64,000 bases of DNA from Dyella psychrodurans (GTDB lineage: Bacteria > Pseudomonadota > Gammaproteobacteria > Xanthomonadales > Rhodanobacteraceae): NCBI RefSeq assembly GCF_003363265.1, contig NZ_QRBF01000001.1:838451-902450 (forward strand), read 5' to 3'. The notes below the pieces were generated by a model, which saw only the letters and a list, made by a program, of their open reading frames with translations, was not told the origin of the DNA and did no database searches. This document shows positions 12,385 through 20,856 of this stretch, in pieces. The position numbers and the translations under genes are program-made. Each line of letters begins with the position of its first letter. The first letter of the stretch is position 1.

Positions 12385-13334
12385 TGCAGATCGACCGCGC
12401 CGCTCGCATCGCCGGCAACCTGTCGCAAGCGATTTACATCGCGCAACGGCGGTGCGCCGTGCTGGCGACTGTATTCGCGGCTGAATTGCGAAGGACTTTC
12501 GTAACCGACGCGGTGCGCCGCTGTCGCCACATCGCAACCCTCGGTCAACAGCAGCCGGCGCGCTTCGTGCAAGCGCAATAGCTTCTGATATTGCAGCGGA
12601 CTCATCGCCGTGATTTCGCGGAAATGATGATGCAGCGACGAGGCGCTCATGTTCACCATGTTTGCCAGATCACTGATGCGCAACGGCTTGTTGTAGTGCT
12701 GCTTGAGCCATTGGATGGCGCGCGCGATGTGTTGTCCCTGACCGCCCACCACTGCGATCTGCGCCAATCGCGCACCCTGCTCGCCTGTAAGCAGGCGGTA
12801 GATCAACTCGCGCTCGATGAGCGGAGCAAGCAAGGACAGGTCGCGAGGCGAATCGAGCAGGCGCACCAGCCGCAATAGAGGATCAAGAAGCTCGGTATTC
12901 AGCGGGCTGAGCGCAAAACCGCGCGCTGTCGCCGCGGCGGGCTTGGGCAACTTCACTTCGGACAACCATTCGCCGATACGCACCGGATCGAGACGCAGGG
13001 TGATGCACAGGCAGGGTTCCTGGGGCGATGCGCGCATGACCTGGGCGGTGACTGGCACATCGATGGAGTTGATCAGGTAGTTCCCGTTTTCCTGCTCGAA
13101 GCGCTCGTCCCCCAGAAGAATGTGTTTGTTTCCCTGCAGCAACACCCCAAGACAGGGCTCGTACATCGCGCAACTGCGATCGCTGGGCGAGTCGGCTCGA
13201 AAGAACGAGAGCGAAGGCCAGGCAGTGGCCGTCACGCCCTCCACCTGAGCGTATTGTTCAACCAGGACTGTCAATTCCTCGCAATCAAGTTCCAGACGTG
13301 AGGCCGGCATGGCGGGCTTGAGTCGACTATTCAT
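12381..13334 (-). CDS. AraC-family transcriptional regulator (YqhC-like, AraC_N domain)
   Basis: The 317-residue protein has an N-terminal AraC_N ligand-type domain (about 20-180, with CLGVLLQGNKHILLGDERFEQENGNY split over the region near residues 65-90) and a C-terminal pair of helix-turn-helices (about 215-300: LRISDLANMVNMSASSLHHHFREITAMSPLQYQKLLRLHEARRLL and VGYESPSQFSREYSRQHG in order). This layout matches YqhC, an activator of aldehyde-reducing alcohol dehydrogenases. It is divergent from a zinc alcohol dehydrogenase across 174 bp that contains GCAGAATC direct repeats, so it most likely controls that gene. The frame is open further upstream, but the ATG at 13334 is the family start. Confidence 0.88.
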   Translation of the reverse strand: MNSRLKPAMPASRLELDCEELTVLVEQYAQVEGVTATAWPSLSFFRADSPSDRSCAMYEPCLGVLLQGNKHILLGDERFEQENGNYLINSIDVPVTAQVMRASPQEPCLCITLRLDPVRIGEWLSEVKLPKPAAATARGFALSPLNTELLDPLLRLVRLLDSPRDLSLLAPLIERELIYRLLTGEQGARLAQIAVVGGQGQHIARAIQWLKQHYNKPLRISDLANMVNMSASSLHHHFREITAMSPLQYQKLLRLHEARRLLLTEGCDVATAAHRVGYESPSQFSREYSRQHGAPPLRDVNRLRQVAGDASGAVDLH

Positions 13335-13409
13335 GAGAAAAAACGCCAAATGGGACTCCCATAGACTGCCTGTTCCTACGAGCCATGACGAGTACCTGAA
13401 ACCAATTTT

Positions 13410-13438
13410 GCAGAATCGGGCAAGCATTTCGCAGAATC
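13410..13438 (+). promoter_or_regulatory. candidate AraC-family operator (direct repeats)
   Basis: The 8-mer GCAGAATC occurs at 13410-13417 and again at 13431-13438 in the same orientation, a 21-bp period, which is two helical turns. Tandem half-sites with this spacing are typical targets of AraC-family activators. They sit in the divergent control region between the regulator gene and the alcohol dehydrogenase. Assignment to this regulator is inference. Confidence 0.45.
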
Positions 13439-13508
13439 CGTCTACCTGCGCACCGCAGCACTGCGCATACTTGTCCGGCTGTTCACCCTCTTCCCCCAGG
13501 AGATCCGC

Positions 13509-14570
13509 ATGTCTCTCAGCATCCGCGGCTACGCTGCACATTCACCCACCGCGCCGCTGGCCCCTTACCAGTTCGAGCGCCGCGACCCACGCCCGGATGA
13601 TGTCGTGATCGACATCCTGTATTGCGGCGTCTGTCATTCCGACCTTCATCAGGCGCGCAACGAATGGGGCGGCACCAAATATCCGCTGGTGCCGGGCCAC
13701 GAAATCATTGGCCGCGTCGCCTCGGTTGGCACCGACGTCACCGCGTTCAAGCCCGGAGACATGGTCGGCGTCGGCTGCATGGTGGATTCGTGCCGGCACT
13801 GCGAAGCCTGCGCACAAGGTCTGGAGCAGTACTGCAAGGAATTCCCCACGTTCACCTACAACAGCGTCGACCGCCACGATCAGCGGCCCAACTACGGCGG
13901 CTATTCCGAACGCATCCTGGTATCCGACAAGTTCGTGCTCCGCATTCCCGATGGGCTCGATCCGAAATCCGCCGCACCGCTGCTTTGCGCGGGTATCACC
14001 ACGTGGTCGCCGCTGCGTCACTGGAAAATCGGCAAAGGCCAGAAAGTCGCCGTGATCGGCCTCGGCGGACTGGGCCATATGGGACTGAAATTCGCCAAGG
14101 CGATGGGCGCGGACGTCACCTTGTTCACCCGCACGCCCGGCAAGGAACAGGAAGCGCGTCGACTCGGTGCCGATCATGTCGTGCTGTCCACCGACTCGAA
14201 GCAGATGGAAGCCGTGGCCGGCCACTTCGATTTCATCCTTGATACCGTGCCCCACCCGCACGATCTCGGCCCCTATCTGGCGACGCTGAAATTGAACGGC
14301 GTGCATGTGCTGGTGGGACTGGTCGAACCGATCGAGCCGCCGGTGCACTCCGGAGCGCTCATTTTCGGTCGCCGCTCCATTTCCGGCTCATTGATCGGCG
14401 GCATTGAGGAAACGCAGGAAATGCTGGATTTCTGCGCAAAGCACGGCATCAGCGCGGACGTTGAAATGATCAACATGCAGGACATCAACGACGCCTATGC
14501 GCGCATGCTCAAGAGCGATGTGCGGTATCGCTTTGTGATCGACCTGGCATCGCTCAAAAACGAAACTTGA
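13509..14570 (+). CDS. zinc-dependent NAD(P) alcohol dehydrogenase (YahK/AdhC-like)
   Basis: The 353-residue medium-chain dehydrogenase has the catalytic zinc region CGVCHSD (39-45) and GHEIIG (63-68), the four structural-zinc cysteines in CRHCEACAQGLEQYC (95-109), and the Rossmann motif GLGGLGHMG near residue 185. The family (cinnamyl-alcohol/YahK type) reduces a broad range of aldehydes with NADPH. An AGGAGATCCGC box precedes the ATG. The divergent YqhC-like regulator suggests aldehyde-inducible expression for detoxification. The substrate range cannot be read from the sequence. Confidence 0.92.
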   Translation: MSLSIRGYAAHSPTAPLAPYQFERRDPRPDDVVIDILYCGVCHSDLHQARNEWGGTKYPLVPGHEIIGRVASVGTDVTAFKPGDMVGVGCMVDSCRHCEACAQGLEQYCKEFPTFTYNSVDRHDQRPNYGGYSERILVSDKFVLRIPDGLDPKSAAPLLCAGITTWSPLRHWKIGKGQKVAVIGLGGLGHMGLKFAKAMGADVTLFTRTPGKEQEARRLGADHVVLSTDSKQMEAVAGHFDFILDTVPHPHDLGPYLATLKLNGVHVLVGLVEPIEPPVHSGALIFGRRSISGSLIGGIEETQEMLDFCAKHGISADVEMINMQDINDAYARMLKSDVRYRFVIDLASLKNET

Positions 14571-14626
14571 GTGCACCCTTTCGAGATCGGGTGCGCTCAT
14601 GCGCATCCGATCCCGTCGATGACTAT

Positions 14627-15385
14627 TTAAGGTGCTCCATTCCTGCTTGGCGGCGCGTTCCAACCCATTGCGTTGTACACCTGATAAGTGAGCAACCCTA
14701 CGTACTCGTGCAGTGCGAGATCCGTCAGCGTCAAATTCAAACTATTGGGCATCCATGTCGGCCTTACATCGACATAGTCGCCGCGAACAGCTGTTGCGTT
14801 GATGCCAAAATGCGCGAAAAACATGCGCGCCCGATTCAGGTGCGTTGCTGAAGACACCAACACCACGCGCTGCGGAGCAAAGGCGTCGAGCAAAGGACGG
14901 ACGAATTCTGCGTTCTGCCACGTGTTCATGCTGCGCGATTCCAGTTCCATGTCCGCGCTGTCCACGCCCAGCTCTTGCAGAACTTTTCCGTAGGAGACCG
15001 CCTCGGCGACGCCGTTGTGGTAGGCATCGCCACCGCTTACGACAACTTTGCAATCGCCACCGCTTTGCTTGCAGGAACGATAAAGCGCGTACGCTTCGAG
15101 CATGCGGCCGTTGGCAAAAATCGTGGGCTCGACCTGCGCGTTTTCCACGACACGCGCGGTCCCGGCTCCCAGCAGCACGATGGCGTTGCGTGATGCCCAG
15201 CTGATGTCTGGCCTTGTCGCATAGGGAGCTTGTAGACGATCCAGCAACCACGCGGGCAGAGGACCGCAGCCTGCCGACAGGAAGAGCAGGAGCGCCAGCC
15301 CATAGAAAAACCACTCGCAGCGTCGCCAACGCAGGCGGCCAAGCAGATAACCGGCCAGCCAAAGCACCAACAGCCAAATCGTCAT
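14627..15385 (-). CDS. YdcF/ElyC-like DUF218 membrane protein
   Basis: The 252-residue protein starts with a hydrophobic segment, then a second (about 25-45), followed by a DUF218 domain. Domain hallmarks are AIVLLGAG, VVVSGGDA, a central E-x-x-S-x-x-T-x-x-N motif (MELESRSMNTWQNAEF) and VLVSSATHLNRARMFF. Relatives (ElyC/SanA/YdcF) act on envelope integrity, and ElyC affects lipid carrier use in peptidoglycan and ECA synthesis; the role of this copy is unknown. The longer open frame upstream was rejected because the ATG at 15385 begins the first membrane helix. It is convergent with the alcohol dehydrogenase and divergent from the YigZ gene. Confidence 0.82.
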   Translation of the reverse strand: MTIWLLVLWLAGYLLGRLRWRRCEWFFYGLALLLFLSAGCGPLPAWLLDRLQAPYATRPDISWASRNAIVLLGAGTARVVENAQVEPTIFANGRMLEAYALYRSCKQSGGDCKVVVSGGDAYHNGVAEAVSYGKVLQELGVDSADMELESRSMNTWQNAEFVRPLLDAFAPQRVVLVSSATHLNRARMFFAHFGINATAVRGDYVDVRPTWMPNSLNLTLTDLALHEYVGLLTYQVYNAMGWNAPPSRNGAP

Positions 15386-15467
15386 GCGTATGTCCCCGTT
15401 AACCTGCCAAGCGTAACGCAAGCGACAATAGGCACCCCAGAGCCTCGCACCCTCCGATCCGCACGAC

Positions 15468-16064
15468 ATGAGCCCGCTGCTGCACACCCTTGTCGCTGCC
15501 TGCCGGCATAGCGAGGACATCCGCAAGAGCCGCTTTCTCGCCCAGGCTGCGCCGGTCCAAACGCCCCAGCAGGCGTTGGCGTATGTGCAGCAAGTCAGCG
15601 ACCCTTCCGCGACACACAACTGCTGGGCCTATCGCATCGGCCAGGACTATCGCTTCAACGACGACGGCGAACCCGGCGGCACGGCAGGCCGCCCTATCCT
15701 GCAAGCCATCGAAGGCCAGAGCATTGACCGCGCCGTCGTCGTGGTGACCCGCTGGTACGGCGGCATCAAACTGGGAGCCGGTGGCTTGGCGCGTGCTTAC
15801 GGCGGGACGGCCGCCGAATGCCTTCGGCTTGCCGAGCGTCTACCCATCGTGGCCATGGCACGGCTGGGCGTGCATTGCGATTTCGCCGATCTCGCGCGCA
15901 TGAAGGCGCGCCTGAAAGATCTTGGCACGGAGATCGAACGGGAGCTGTTCGACACAGCTGGCGTGACCTTGCATTTGCGATTGCCGCAGGATCGGGTTAG
16001 CGAAGCCAGGATCCGCATCAGCGATATCAATCGTGGCCGGAACGAAGCCTATGCATTGGAATGA
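15468..16064 (+). CDS. YigZ / IMPACT-family protein
   Basis: The 198-residue protein has the UPF0029 IMPACT N-terminal domain: SRFLAQ, THNCWAYRIG, the signature DDGEPGGTAGRPIL near residue 65-78, and VVVTRWYGGIKLGAGGLARAYG. A short C-terminal DUF1949 ferredoxin-like domain follows, ending in DINRGRNEAYALE. Eukaryotic IMPACT modulates GCN2; the bacterial role is not settled, though nucleic-acid or ribosome association has been proposed. It is monocistronic here; the 200 bp to the next gene contain nothing I can identify. Confidence 0.9.
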   Translation: MSPLLHTLVAACRHSEDIRKSRFLAQAAPVQTPQQALAYVQQVSDPSATHNCWAYRIGQDYRFNDDGEPGGTAGRPILQAIEGQSIDRAVVVVTRWYGGIKLGAGGLARAYGGTAAECLRLAERLPIVAMARLGVHCDFADLARMKARLKDLGTEIERELFDTAGVTLHLRLPQDRVSEARIRISDINRGRNEAYALE

Positions 16065-16265
16065 GCGGCCTGCCATGGCGATCCTGGCGGGCGGCGTTTG
16101 CTGCACGACACCGTAGAGCAGCCTTTTCTTTGCCTCACGGGGCGATTCAGAAGCGAGCCGGATAGGGGTTACGGGCAGCCGGGTCTCTTGGTCGGCTAAC
16201 CTGCCGCAATTGAATCGCATGGGTCGAGCCCCATGTGGTTTCGGTCCGCCCTGCGACGAGAGCCT

Positions 16266-18041
16266 ATGAGCACCACGCCAGCCAACGACCCCAAACCGCC
16301 ACGCCGCCGCATTGGGTCCCTGCGCCTGCTCTGGCCGTTCATGAAGCCGCACCGCGCGCTGGCGGTGGGCTGGCTGGTGTTCCTGAGCATCTCCTCAAGC
16401 GCCACGCTGGTGCTGCCGATGGCGGTTCGGCACATGATCGACCACGGCTTCCGCAGCTCAAGTACCGCTGCGATCAACTCCAGCTTCCTGGCACTTTTCA
16501 TGGTTGCGCTGGTGATGGCCTTCGCCACGGCGGCTCGCTTTTACTGCATCACGTTGCTGGGCGAACGCACACTCGCCGCGTTGCGCGCGAAACTCTATGC
16601 GCATGTGATTCGGCTGGATGTGAGCTTCTTCGAACGCAACCGCGTCGGCGAACTGATTTCGCGTCTGGGCACGGATACCGAAGTCGTGCAGGCCTTGGTC
16701 GGCTCCGGCATCTCGGTAGCGCTGCGCAGCGCCGTGATGTTGATGGGTGCGACTGCCGCCATGATCTGGACCAGCCCACGCCTGGCAGGCCTTACCGCAC
16801 TGGTGATCCCTGCCGTGGTTCTTCCGATCCTGATATTCGGCCGCCGCGTTCAGAAGCTGTCGCGCGCCAGCCAGGATCGTCTGGCCGATGCGGCTGCCAT
16901 CGCCAACGAAACGCTCAACGCTGCCCAGGCCGTCAAAGCCTACGCACGCGAAGGTATTGAAAGCGATCGCTATGGAAGCGCGATTGCGCGCGCATTGGCC
17001 ACCGCGCGCAAGCGTATCGGCACGCGCACAGGACTTACCGCAGCGGTCATTACGCTGTTCTTTGGTGCGATCACACTGGTGCTCTGGGTAGGTGCTCGCG
17101 ACGTGCTGGCAGGAACACTCGACGCCGGCGTGCTTGCCCAGTTCGTGGTGTACGCGATGCTCTCCGGCGGTTCGATGATGGGTCTGTCGGATGTCTGGGG
17201 CGACGTGTTGCGCGCTGCCGGCGCGATGGAGCGCATCGGCGAACTGTTCGGCGAAGAAGCCACCATCGCCGATCCGCCCCATCCCGTGGCGTTGCCTCGC
17301 CCGGTACGCGGAGCCTTGCGTTTCGAGGGTATCGATTTCCACTACCCCACCCGCCCCGACGCGCCGGCGCTGCACGACTTCAACCTGGATATCCGTCCCG
17401 GCGAAACGGTGGCGTTGGTGGGACCGTCGGGTGCCGGCAAGAGCACCGTCTTCGCGTTGCTTCTGCGCTTCTACGATCCGCAGCGCGGCCGCATCAGTTT
17501 CGACGGCGTCGATCTGCGCGCCATGACCTTGCCGGAACTGCGCGGCGCTATCGCACTGGTGCCGCAGGAAACCGTCTTGTTCGGCGGTACGGCCGCCGAC
17601 AACATCCGTTTCGGCAGGCAGGATGCCAGCGACGAGGAAGTGCACGCCGCCGCGCGTGCCGCCGAAGCAAACGATTTCATCCAGATGCTGCAAGACGGCT
17701 ACGCCGCGGAGTTGGGTGAGCGCGGCGTGCGCCTGTCCGGCGGTCAGCGGCAGCGCATTGCCATTGCGCGCGCGATTCTCCGCGACGCACCGCTGTTGTT
17801 GCTCGATGAGGCAACCTCGGCGCTGGATGCGCAGTCCGAAGCCGCCATCCAGCAGGCGCTGGAACGCCTGGAAAAAGGCCGCACTACGCTGGTGATTGCC
17901 CATCGGCTGGCAACGGTGCAGCGCGCGGATCGGATCGTGGTAATGGACGGCGGTCGCATCGTGGCGCAAGGCACGCACGCAAGCCTGCTGGCCGAGGACG
18001 GCCTCTACGCCGAATTGGCGCGACTGCAGTTTGTAGCCTGA
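16266..18041 (+). CDS. ABC transporter, fused permease/ATPase (MsbA/LmrA-type half exporter)
   Basis: The 591-residue protein joins an ABC type 1 exporter membrane domain (six predicted helices, about 30-320) to a nucleotide-binding domain. Walker A GPSGAGKST is at about 386-394, the signature LSGGQRQRIAIARAI at about 490, and Walker B LLLLDEATSALD with the switch His in AHRLATVQRADRIVVMD follow. It should homodimerise in the inner membrane. The coupling region FFERNRVGELISRLGTDTEVVQ is typical of lipid/drug exporters. The substrate is unknown; msbA proper normally sits next to lpxK, which is absent here. An in-frame ATG at 16233 is possible but less family-like. Confidence 0.9.
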   Translation: MSTTPANDPKPPRRRIGSLRLLWPFMKPHRALAVGWLVFLSISSSATLVLPMAVRHMIDHGFRSSSTAAINSSFLALFMVALVMAFATAARFYCITLLGERTLAALRAKLYAHVIRLDVSFFERNRVGELISRLGTDTEVVQALVGSGISVALRSAVMLMGATAAMIWTSPRLAGLTALVIPAVVLPILIFGRRVQKLSRASQDRLADAAAIANETLNAAQAVKAYAREGIESDRYGSAIARALATARKRIGTRTGLTAAVITLFFGAITLVLWVGARDVLAGTLDAGVLAQFVVYAMLSGGSMMGLSDVWGDVLRAAGAMERIGELFGEEATIADPPHPVALPRPVRGALRFEGIDFHYPTRPDAPALHDFNLDIRPGETVALVGPSGAGKSTVFALLLRFYDPQRGRISFDGVDLRAMTLPELRGAIALVPQETVLFGGTAADNIRFGRQDASDEEVHAAARAAEANDFIQMLQDGYAAELGERGVRLSGGQRQRIAIARAILRDAPLLLLDEATSALDAQSEAAIQQALERLEKGRTTLVIAHRLATVQRADRIVVMDGGRIVAQGTHASLLAEDGLYAELARLQFVA

Positions 18042-18051
18042 AAACCGGGCG

Positions 18052-18085
18052 CAAAAAGAGAAAGCCTTGCGCGAGGCAAGGCTTT
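18052..18085 (-). terminator. rho-independent terminator of the cold-shock gene
   Basis: The 10-bp perfect stem AAAGCCTTGC / GCAAGGCTTT (18061-18085) is followed on the minus strand by a TTT-C-TC-TTTTT tract. It lies 27 nt after the stop of the cold-shock gene and separates it from the convergent ABC exporter. Confidence 0.85.
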
Positions 18086-18111
18086 CCCGGGACTACATGA
18101 CGACGCGTTGA

Positions 18112-18318
18112 TCAGACTGCGAGTTCGACCCCGGAAGCCTGGGCCCCCTTCGGGCCCTGGGTCACTTCGAACTTCACACGCTGGCCTTCCTGCAGACTGC
18201 GGAAGCCCTTCGCATTGATCGCCGAGAAGTGGACAAACACGTCCTCCCCACCGTCCTCGGGCGCGATGAAGCCGAAACCCTTGGCGTCGTTGAACCACTT
18301 GACCGTACCGAAACGCAT
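18112..18318 (-). CDS. cold-shock domain protein (CspA family)
   Basis: The 68-residue single-domain protein binds single-stranded RNA/DNA as a chaperone. RNP1 is KGFGFI (about 13-18) and RNP2 is VFVHFS (about 27-32), both intact. It begins [11 protein letters not shown]; an upstream in-frame ATG at 18420 would lie in the long leader and is rejected. The leader between the probable promoter (18410-18439) and the ATG is about 85 nt, as is common for csp genes, where RNA folding can regulate translation. Whether it is cold-induced or constitutive cannot be told. Confidence 0.95.
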   Translation of the reverse strand: MRFGTVKWFNDAKGFGFIAPEDGGEDVFVHFSAINAKGFRSLQEGQRVKFEVTQGPKGAQASGVELAV

Positions 18319-18409
18319 TGCGTGAACCTCTGAATCTAAGGACTGGATGCACCAAGTCGCTGCGAGAACCACCTCTACCCCTAGGTCCACCGCCCCCTGG
18401 CACGGGGAA

Positions 18410-18439
18410 AGTATCTGCATGTTTCAAGCAAAAGCGCAA
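18410..18439 (-). promoter_or_regulatory. candidate sigma-70 promoter of the cold-shock gene
   Basis: On the minus strand TTGCGC (18434-18439) and GATACT (18410-18415) are separated by 18 bp. Transcription would begin about 85-90 nt before the ATG, giving the long leader expected of csp genes. Confidence 0.4.
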
Positions 18440-18481
18440 TATGCGCATGCGTTTGGTCATGCACAGAACCCGGCGGGTTGC

Positions 18482-19231
18482 TTAGCTTTTGAGCAGTCGG
18501 GCAAGTATCGGCGGCACTTCGGCGGTGGCTGCCGCCAGGTGGGCGAAGATTTCCTCGATGCTGATTTCAGCCTCGTCGCCGCAGCCGGCGGCGAAGTTGG
18601 CAACCAGCGCCAGGCAGGCGTAATCGAGCTCCAATTCACGGGCAAGGGCGGCTTCGGGCATGCCGGTCATGCCGACCAGATCGCAGCCGTCGCGTTTCAT
18701 ACGCGCGATCTCCGCGCGGGTTTCCAGGCGCGGCCCCTGGGTGGCACCGTAGCAGCCTCCATCGATCACTTCGATGCCGGCTTTTTGCGCTGCAGCGAGC
18801 AATGCCTGGCGTAGCGAGGCGGTGTAGGGTTCGCTGAAATCGATGTGTTTGACCTCGACACCCTCGACATCGCAAAAGCTTGTATAGCGCCCGTGGGTGT
18901 AATCGATGATCTGATCGGGTACCACGATGGCGCGCGGCCCCATATCGTCGCGAATGCCGCCCACCGCGTTGATGCCGATGACTCGACGCGCGCCCAGATG
19001 GTGCAGTGCCCACATGTTCGCGCGGTAATTCACGCGATGCGGCGGCAAGGTGTGGCTTTCGCCATGGCGCGCGAGAAAGGCAATGCGGCGACCGGCAAAA
19101 TCGCCCATGACGACGTCGCCGGACGCCGGGCCATAAGGCGTATCGACGCTATGCCGCGAAGTGTTTTCCAGGCCCGGGAATTGGTAGAGGCCGCTGCCGC
19201 CGATCACGGCGAGATCGATCGAATGGGTCAT
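18482..19231 (-). CDS. mtiP: S-methyl-5'-thioinosine phosphorylase (MTAP/PNP family)
   Basis: The 249-residue member of the MTAP/PNP phosphorylase family shows IGGSGLYQF at the N-terminus, the phosphate site in FLARHGESHTLPPHRVNYRANMWAL, GINAVGGIR, and the late DLVGMTGMPEAALARELE. The family cleaves methylthio-nucleosides with phosphate to give a base and methylthioribose-1-phosphate. Neighbouring hpt and nagZ match the Pseudomonas arrangement in which the enzyme was shown to use methylthioinosine, and hypoxanthine released would feed the next-door hpt product. The MTI-versus-MTA specificity is inferred from that context. It is the last gene of the CYTH-nagZ-hpt operon. Confidence 0.88.
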   Translation of the reverse strand: MTHSIDLAVIGGSGLYQFPGLENTSRHSVDTPYGPASGDVVMGDFAGRRIAFLARHGESHTLPPHRVNYRANMWALHHLGARRVIGINAVGGIRDDMGPRAIVVPDQIIDYTHGRYTSFCDVEGVEVKHIDFSEPYTASLRQALLAAAQKAGIEVIDGGCYGATQGPRLETRAEIARMKRDGCDLVGMTGMPEAALARELELDYACLALVANFAAGCGDEAEISIEEIFAHLAAATAEVPPILARLLKS

Positions 19232-19293
19232 GGATATGCCAAATGGTTGGAGCTTGAACTGGAAAAGAAAGAAAATGAAAAAGCCGATGAGCC

Positions 19294-19845
19294 TTATTCT
19301 TTCAGCGCATAGATGGCGGGAAGATTACGTCCCTGCTCGTGATAGTCCATGCCATAGCCGAAGACATAGCGATCGGGCAATTCAACGCCGTTGAAATCGC
19401 TTTCGATGCCTTCCACACGCCGATCGTGACGCTTGCAGCAGAGCGTCGCCACCAGCACGCGCTTGGCGCCACGGCGAAGACAATCATTGCGCACGGCTTT
19501 GAGGGTGTACCCTTCGTCGAGGATGTCATCCACCAGCAGCACGGTTCGCCCTTGCAGCGAAACCGCCGGCTCGCGCAACCAATGCAGATCGCTGCCCGAG
19601 GTTGCGCCGCGATAACGGGTGGCGTGGACGTAGTCGAATTCCAGGTCCGTACGTATCGCCAGCGCCAGCTGACCGCCGAACATCAGCGCGCCATTCATCA
19701 CCGTGAGGAACACCGCACGCTCGCCGTCGAGCGCTGTGTCGATATCGCGCCCCATCGCGGTGATCACGGTATCCAGTGCTTCCCGCTCGAACAGGATGTC
19801 GGCGCGGACCAGCGCGTCAGCCAACGATGGAAGAGTCTGGCTCAT
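19294..19845 (-). CDS. hpt: hypoxanthine-guanine phosphoribosyltransferase
   Basis: The 183-residue cytosolic enzyme converts hypoxanthine (or guanine) plus PRPP to IMP/GMP in purine salvage. The PRPP-binding loop is VLLVDDILDEGYTL in the middle of the protein. Flanking features are FLTVMNGALMFGGQLA and FGYGMDYHEQGRNLPAIYAL near the C-terminus, the usual family ending. It starts 9 nt after the nagZ stop. Downstream mtiP would supply hypoxanthine. Confidence 0.93.
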   Translation of the reverse strand: MSQTLPSLADALVRADILFEREALDTVITAMGRDIDTALDGERAVFLTVMNGALMFGGQLALAIRTDLEFDYVHATRYRGATSGSDLHWLREPAVSLQGRTVLLVDDILDEGYTLKAVRNDCLRRGAKRVLVATLCCKRHDRRVEGIESDFNGVELPDRYVFGYGMDYHEQGRNLPAIYALKE

Positions 19846-19854
19846 GGTGATTCC

Positions 19855-20856
19855 TTAGTGATCCAAGGCAGTAACGCGAGCGACGAAGCGATCGCGCTGA
19901 GGATTGTCGAGCAAGCCGGCCCAGGTCGCGCCGATCGCACCGCGAAGCGTTGCCACGCGCTGCATGCTCGCTTCGGAGGGAGGGGGCATGGCTGCAATCG
20001 CCTCTTCCACGACGTCCGGGAAACAGGCAAGCACCAGGTCGCACCCGGCTGACAGATGTGCATGGACGCGCTGACTCACTCCGCCGGCCACACCCGCGGC
20101 AGCCATGCTGATGTCGTCGCTGATCACCGCGCCCCGAAAACCGAGCTCCGTGCGCAGGATGTCGTGAATCCAGCGACGCGAGTATCCGGCAGGCTGATCG
20201 TCCACGGCGGGATAGACGACGTGCGCCATCATCACCGCTTCCGCATGCGCGGAAAACGCCTCGACGAACGGGCGCAGATCGTTCTGGCGGATGTCATCCA
20301 GCGAGCGCGGATCGATCGCCTGCGCCTTATGGGTGTCCACCGCCACCGAGCCGTGTCCGGGAAAATGCTTGAGCACCGCCGCCATGCCGCCCAGGTGCAT
20401 GCCGCGCACGTAGGCGTGAATCAGCTCGCCGGCCACCTGTGGATCGGCGTGGAAGGCACGCGAACCGATCGCCGCGTTACCGCGCGCAAGATCGGCAACC
20501 GGCGCGAAACTGAAATCGATACCACTGGCGCGAAGCTCGCTCGCCATCACCCAGGCATGTTCCTCCGCCAGTTGCACCGCCGCGGATGGGTCGTGGTCGT
20601 AGACTTCGCCGATCCTGGCCAATGCCGGCAATCGGGTGAACCCCTCGCGGAATCGCTGGACGGGGCCTCCTTCCTGATCGACAGCGATCAAGGCATGCTC
20701 ACCTGCCGCATCCCGAATCGATTCCACCAGCGCCAGCAGCTGGTCGCGGTGGGTGTAATTGCGCGAAAACAGGATGACCCCCGCCACGCCGGGCGCAGCC
20801 AGCCATGTGCGTTCGTGCGGCAGAACGTCGATGCCGGCCAACCCGATAAGCAGCAT
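19855..20856 (-). CDS. nagZ: beta-N-acetylhexosaminidase NagZ
   Basis: The cytosolic family-3 glycosidase removes GlcNAc from GlcNAc-anhydroMurNAc-peptides during wall recycling and so generates the AmpR inducer in species with AmpC. The 333 residues show DQEGGPVQRFREGFTRLP near residue 60-75, the His-loop KHFPGHGSVAVDTHK, and the nucleophile region VISDDISMA. The ATG at 20856 shares a base with the TGA of the upstream CYTH gene (TGATG), indicating coupled translation. A longer frame upstream was rejected. Confidence 0.95.
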   Translation of the reverse strand: MLLIGLAGIDVLPHERTWLAAPGVAGVILFSRNYTHRDQLLALVESIRDAAGEHALIAVDQEGGPVQRFREGFTRLPALARIGEVYDHDPSAAVQLAEEHAWVMASELRASGIDFSFAPVADLARGNAAIGSRAFHADPQVAGELIHAYVRGMHLGGMAAVLKHFPGHGSVAVDTHKAQAIDPRSLDDIRQNDLRPFVEAFSAHAEAVMMAHVVYPAVDDQPAGYSRRWIHDILRTELGFRGAVISDDISMAAAGVAGGVSQRVHAHLSAGCDLVLACFPDVVEEAIAAMPPPSEASMQRVATLRGAIGATWAGLLDNPQRDRFVARVTALDH

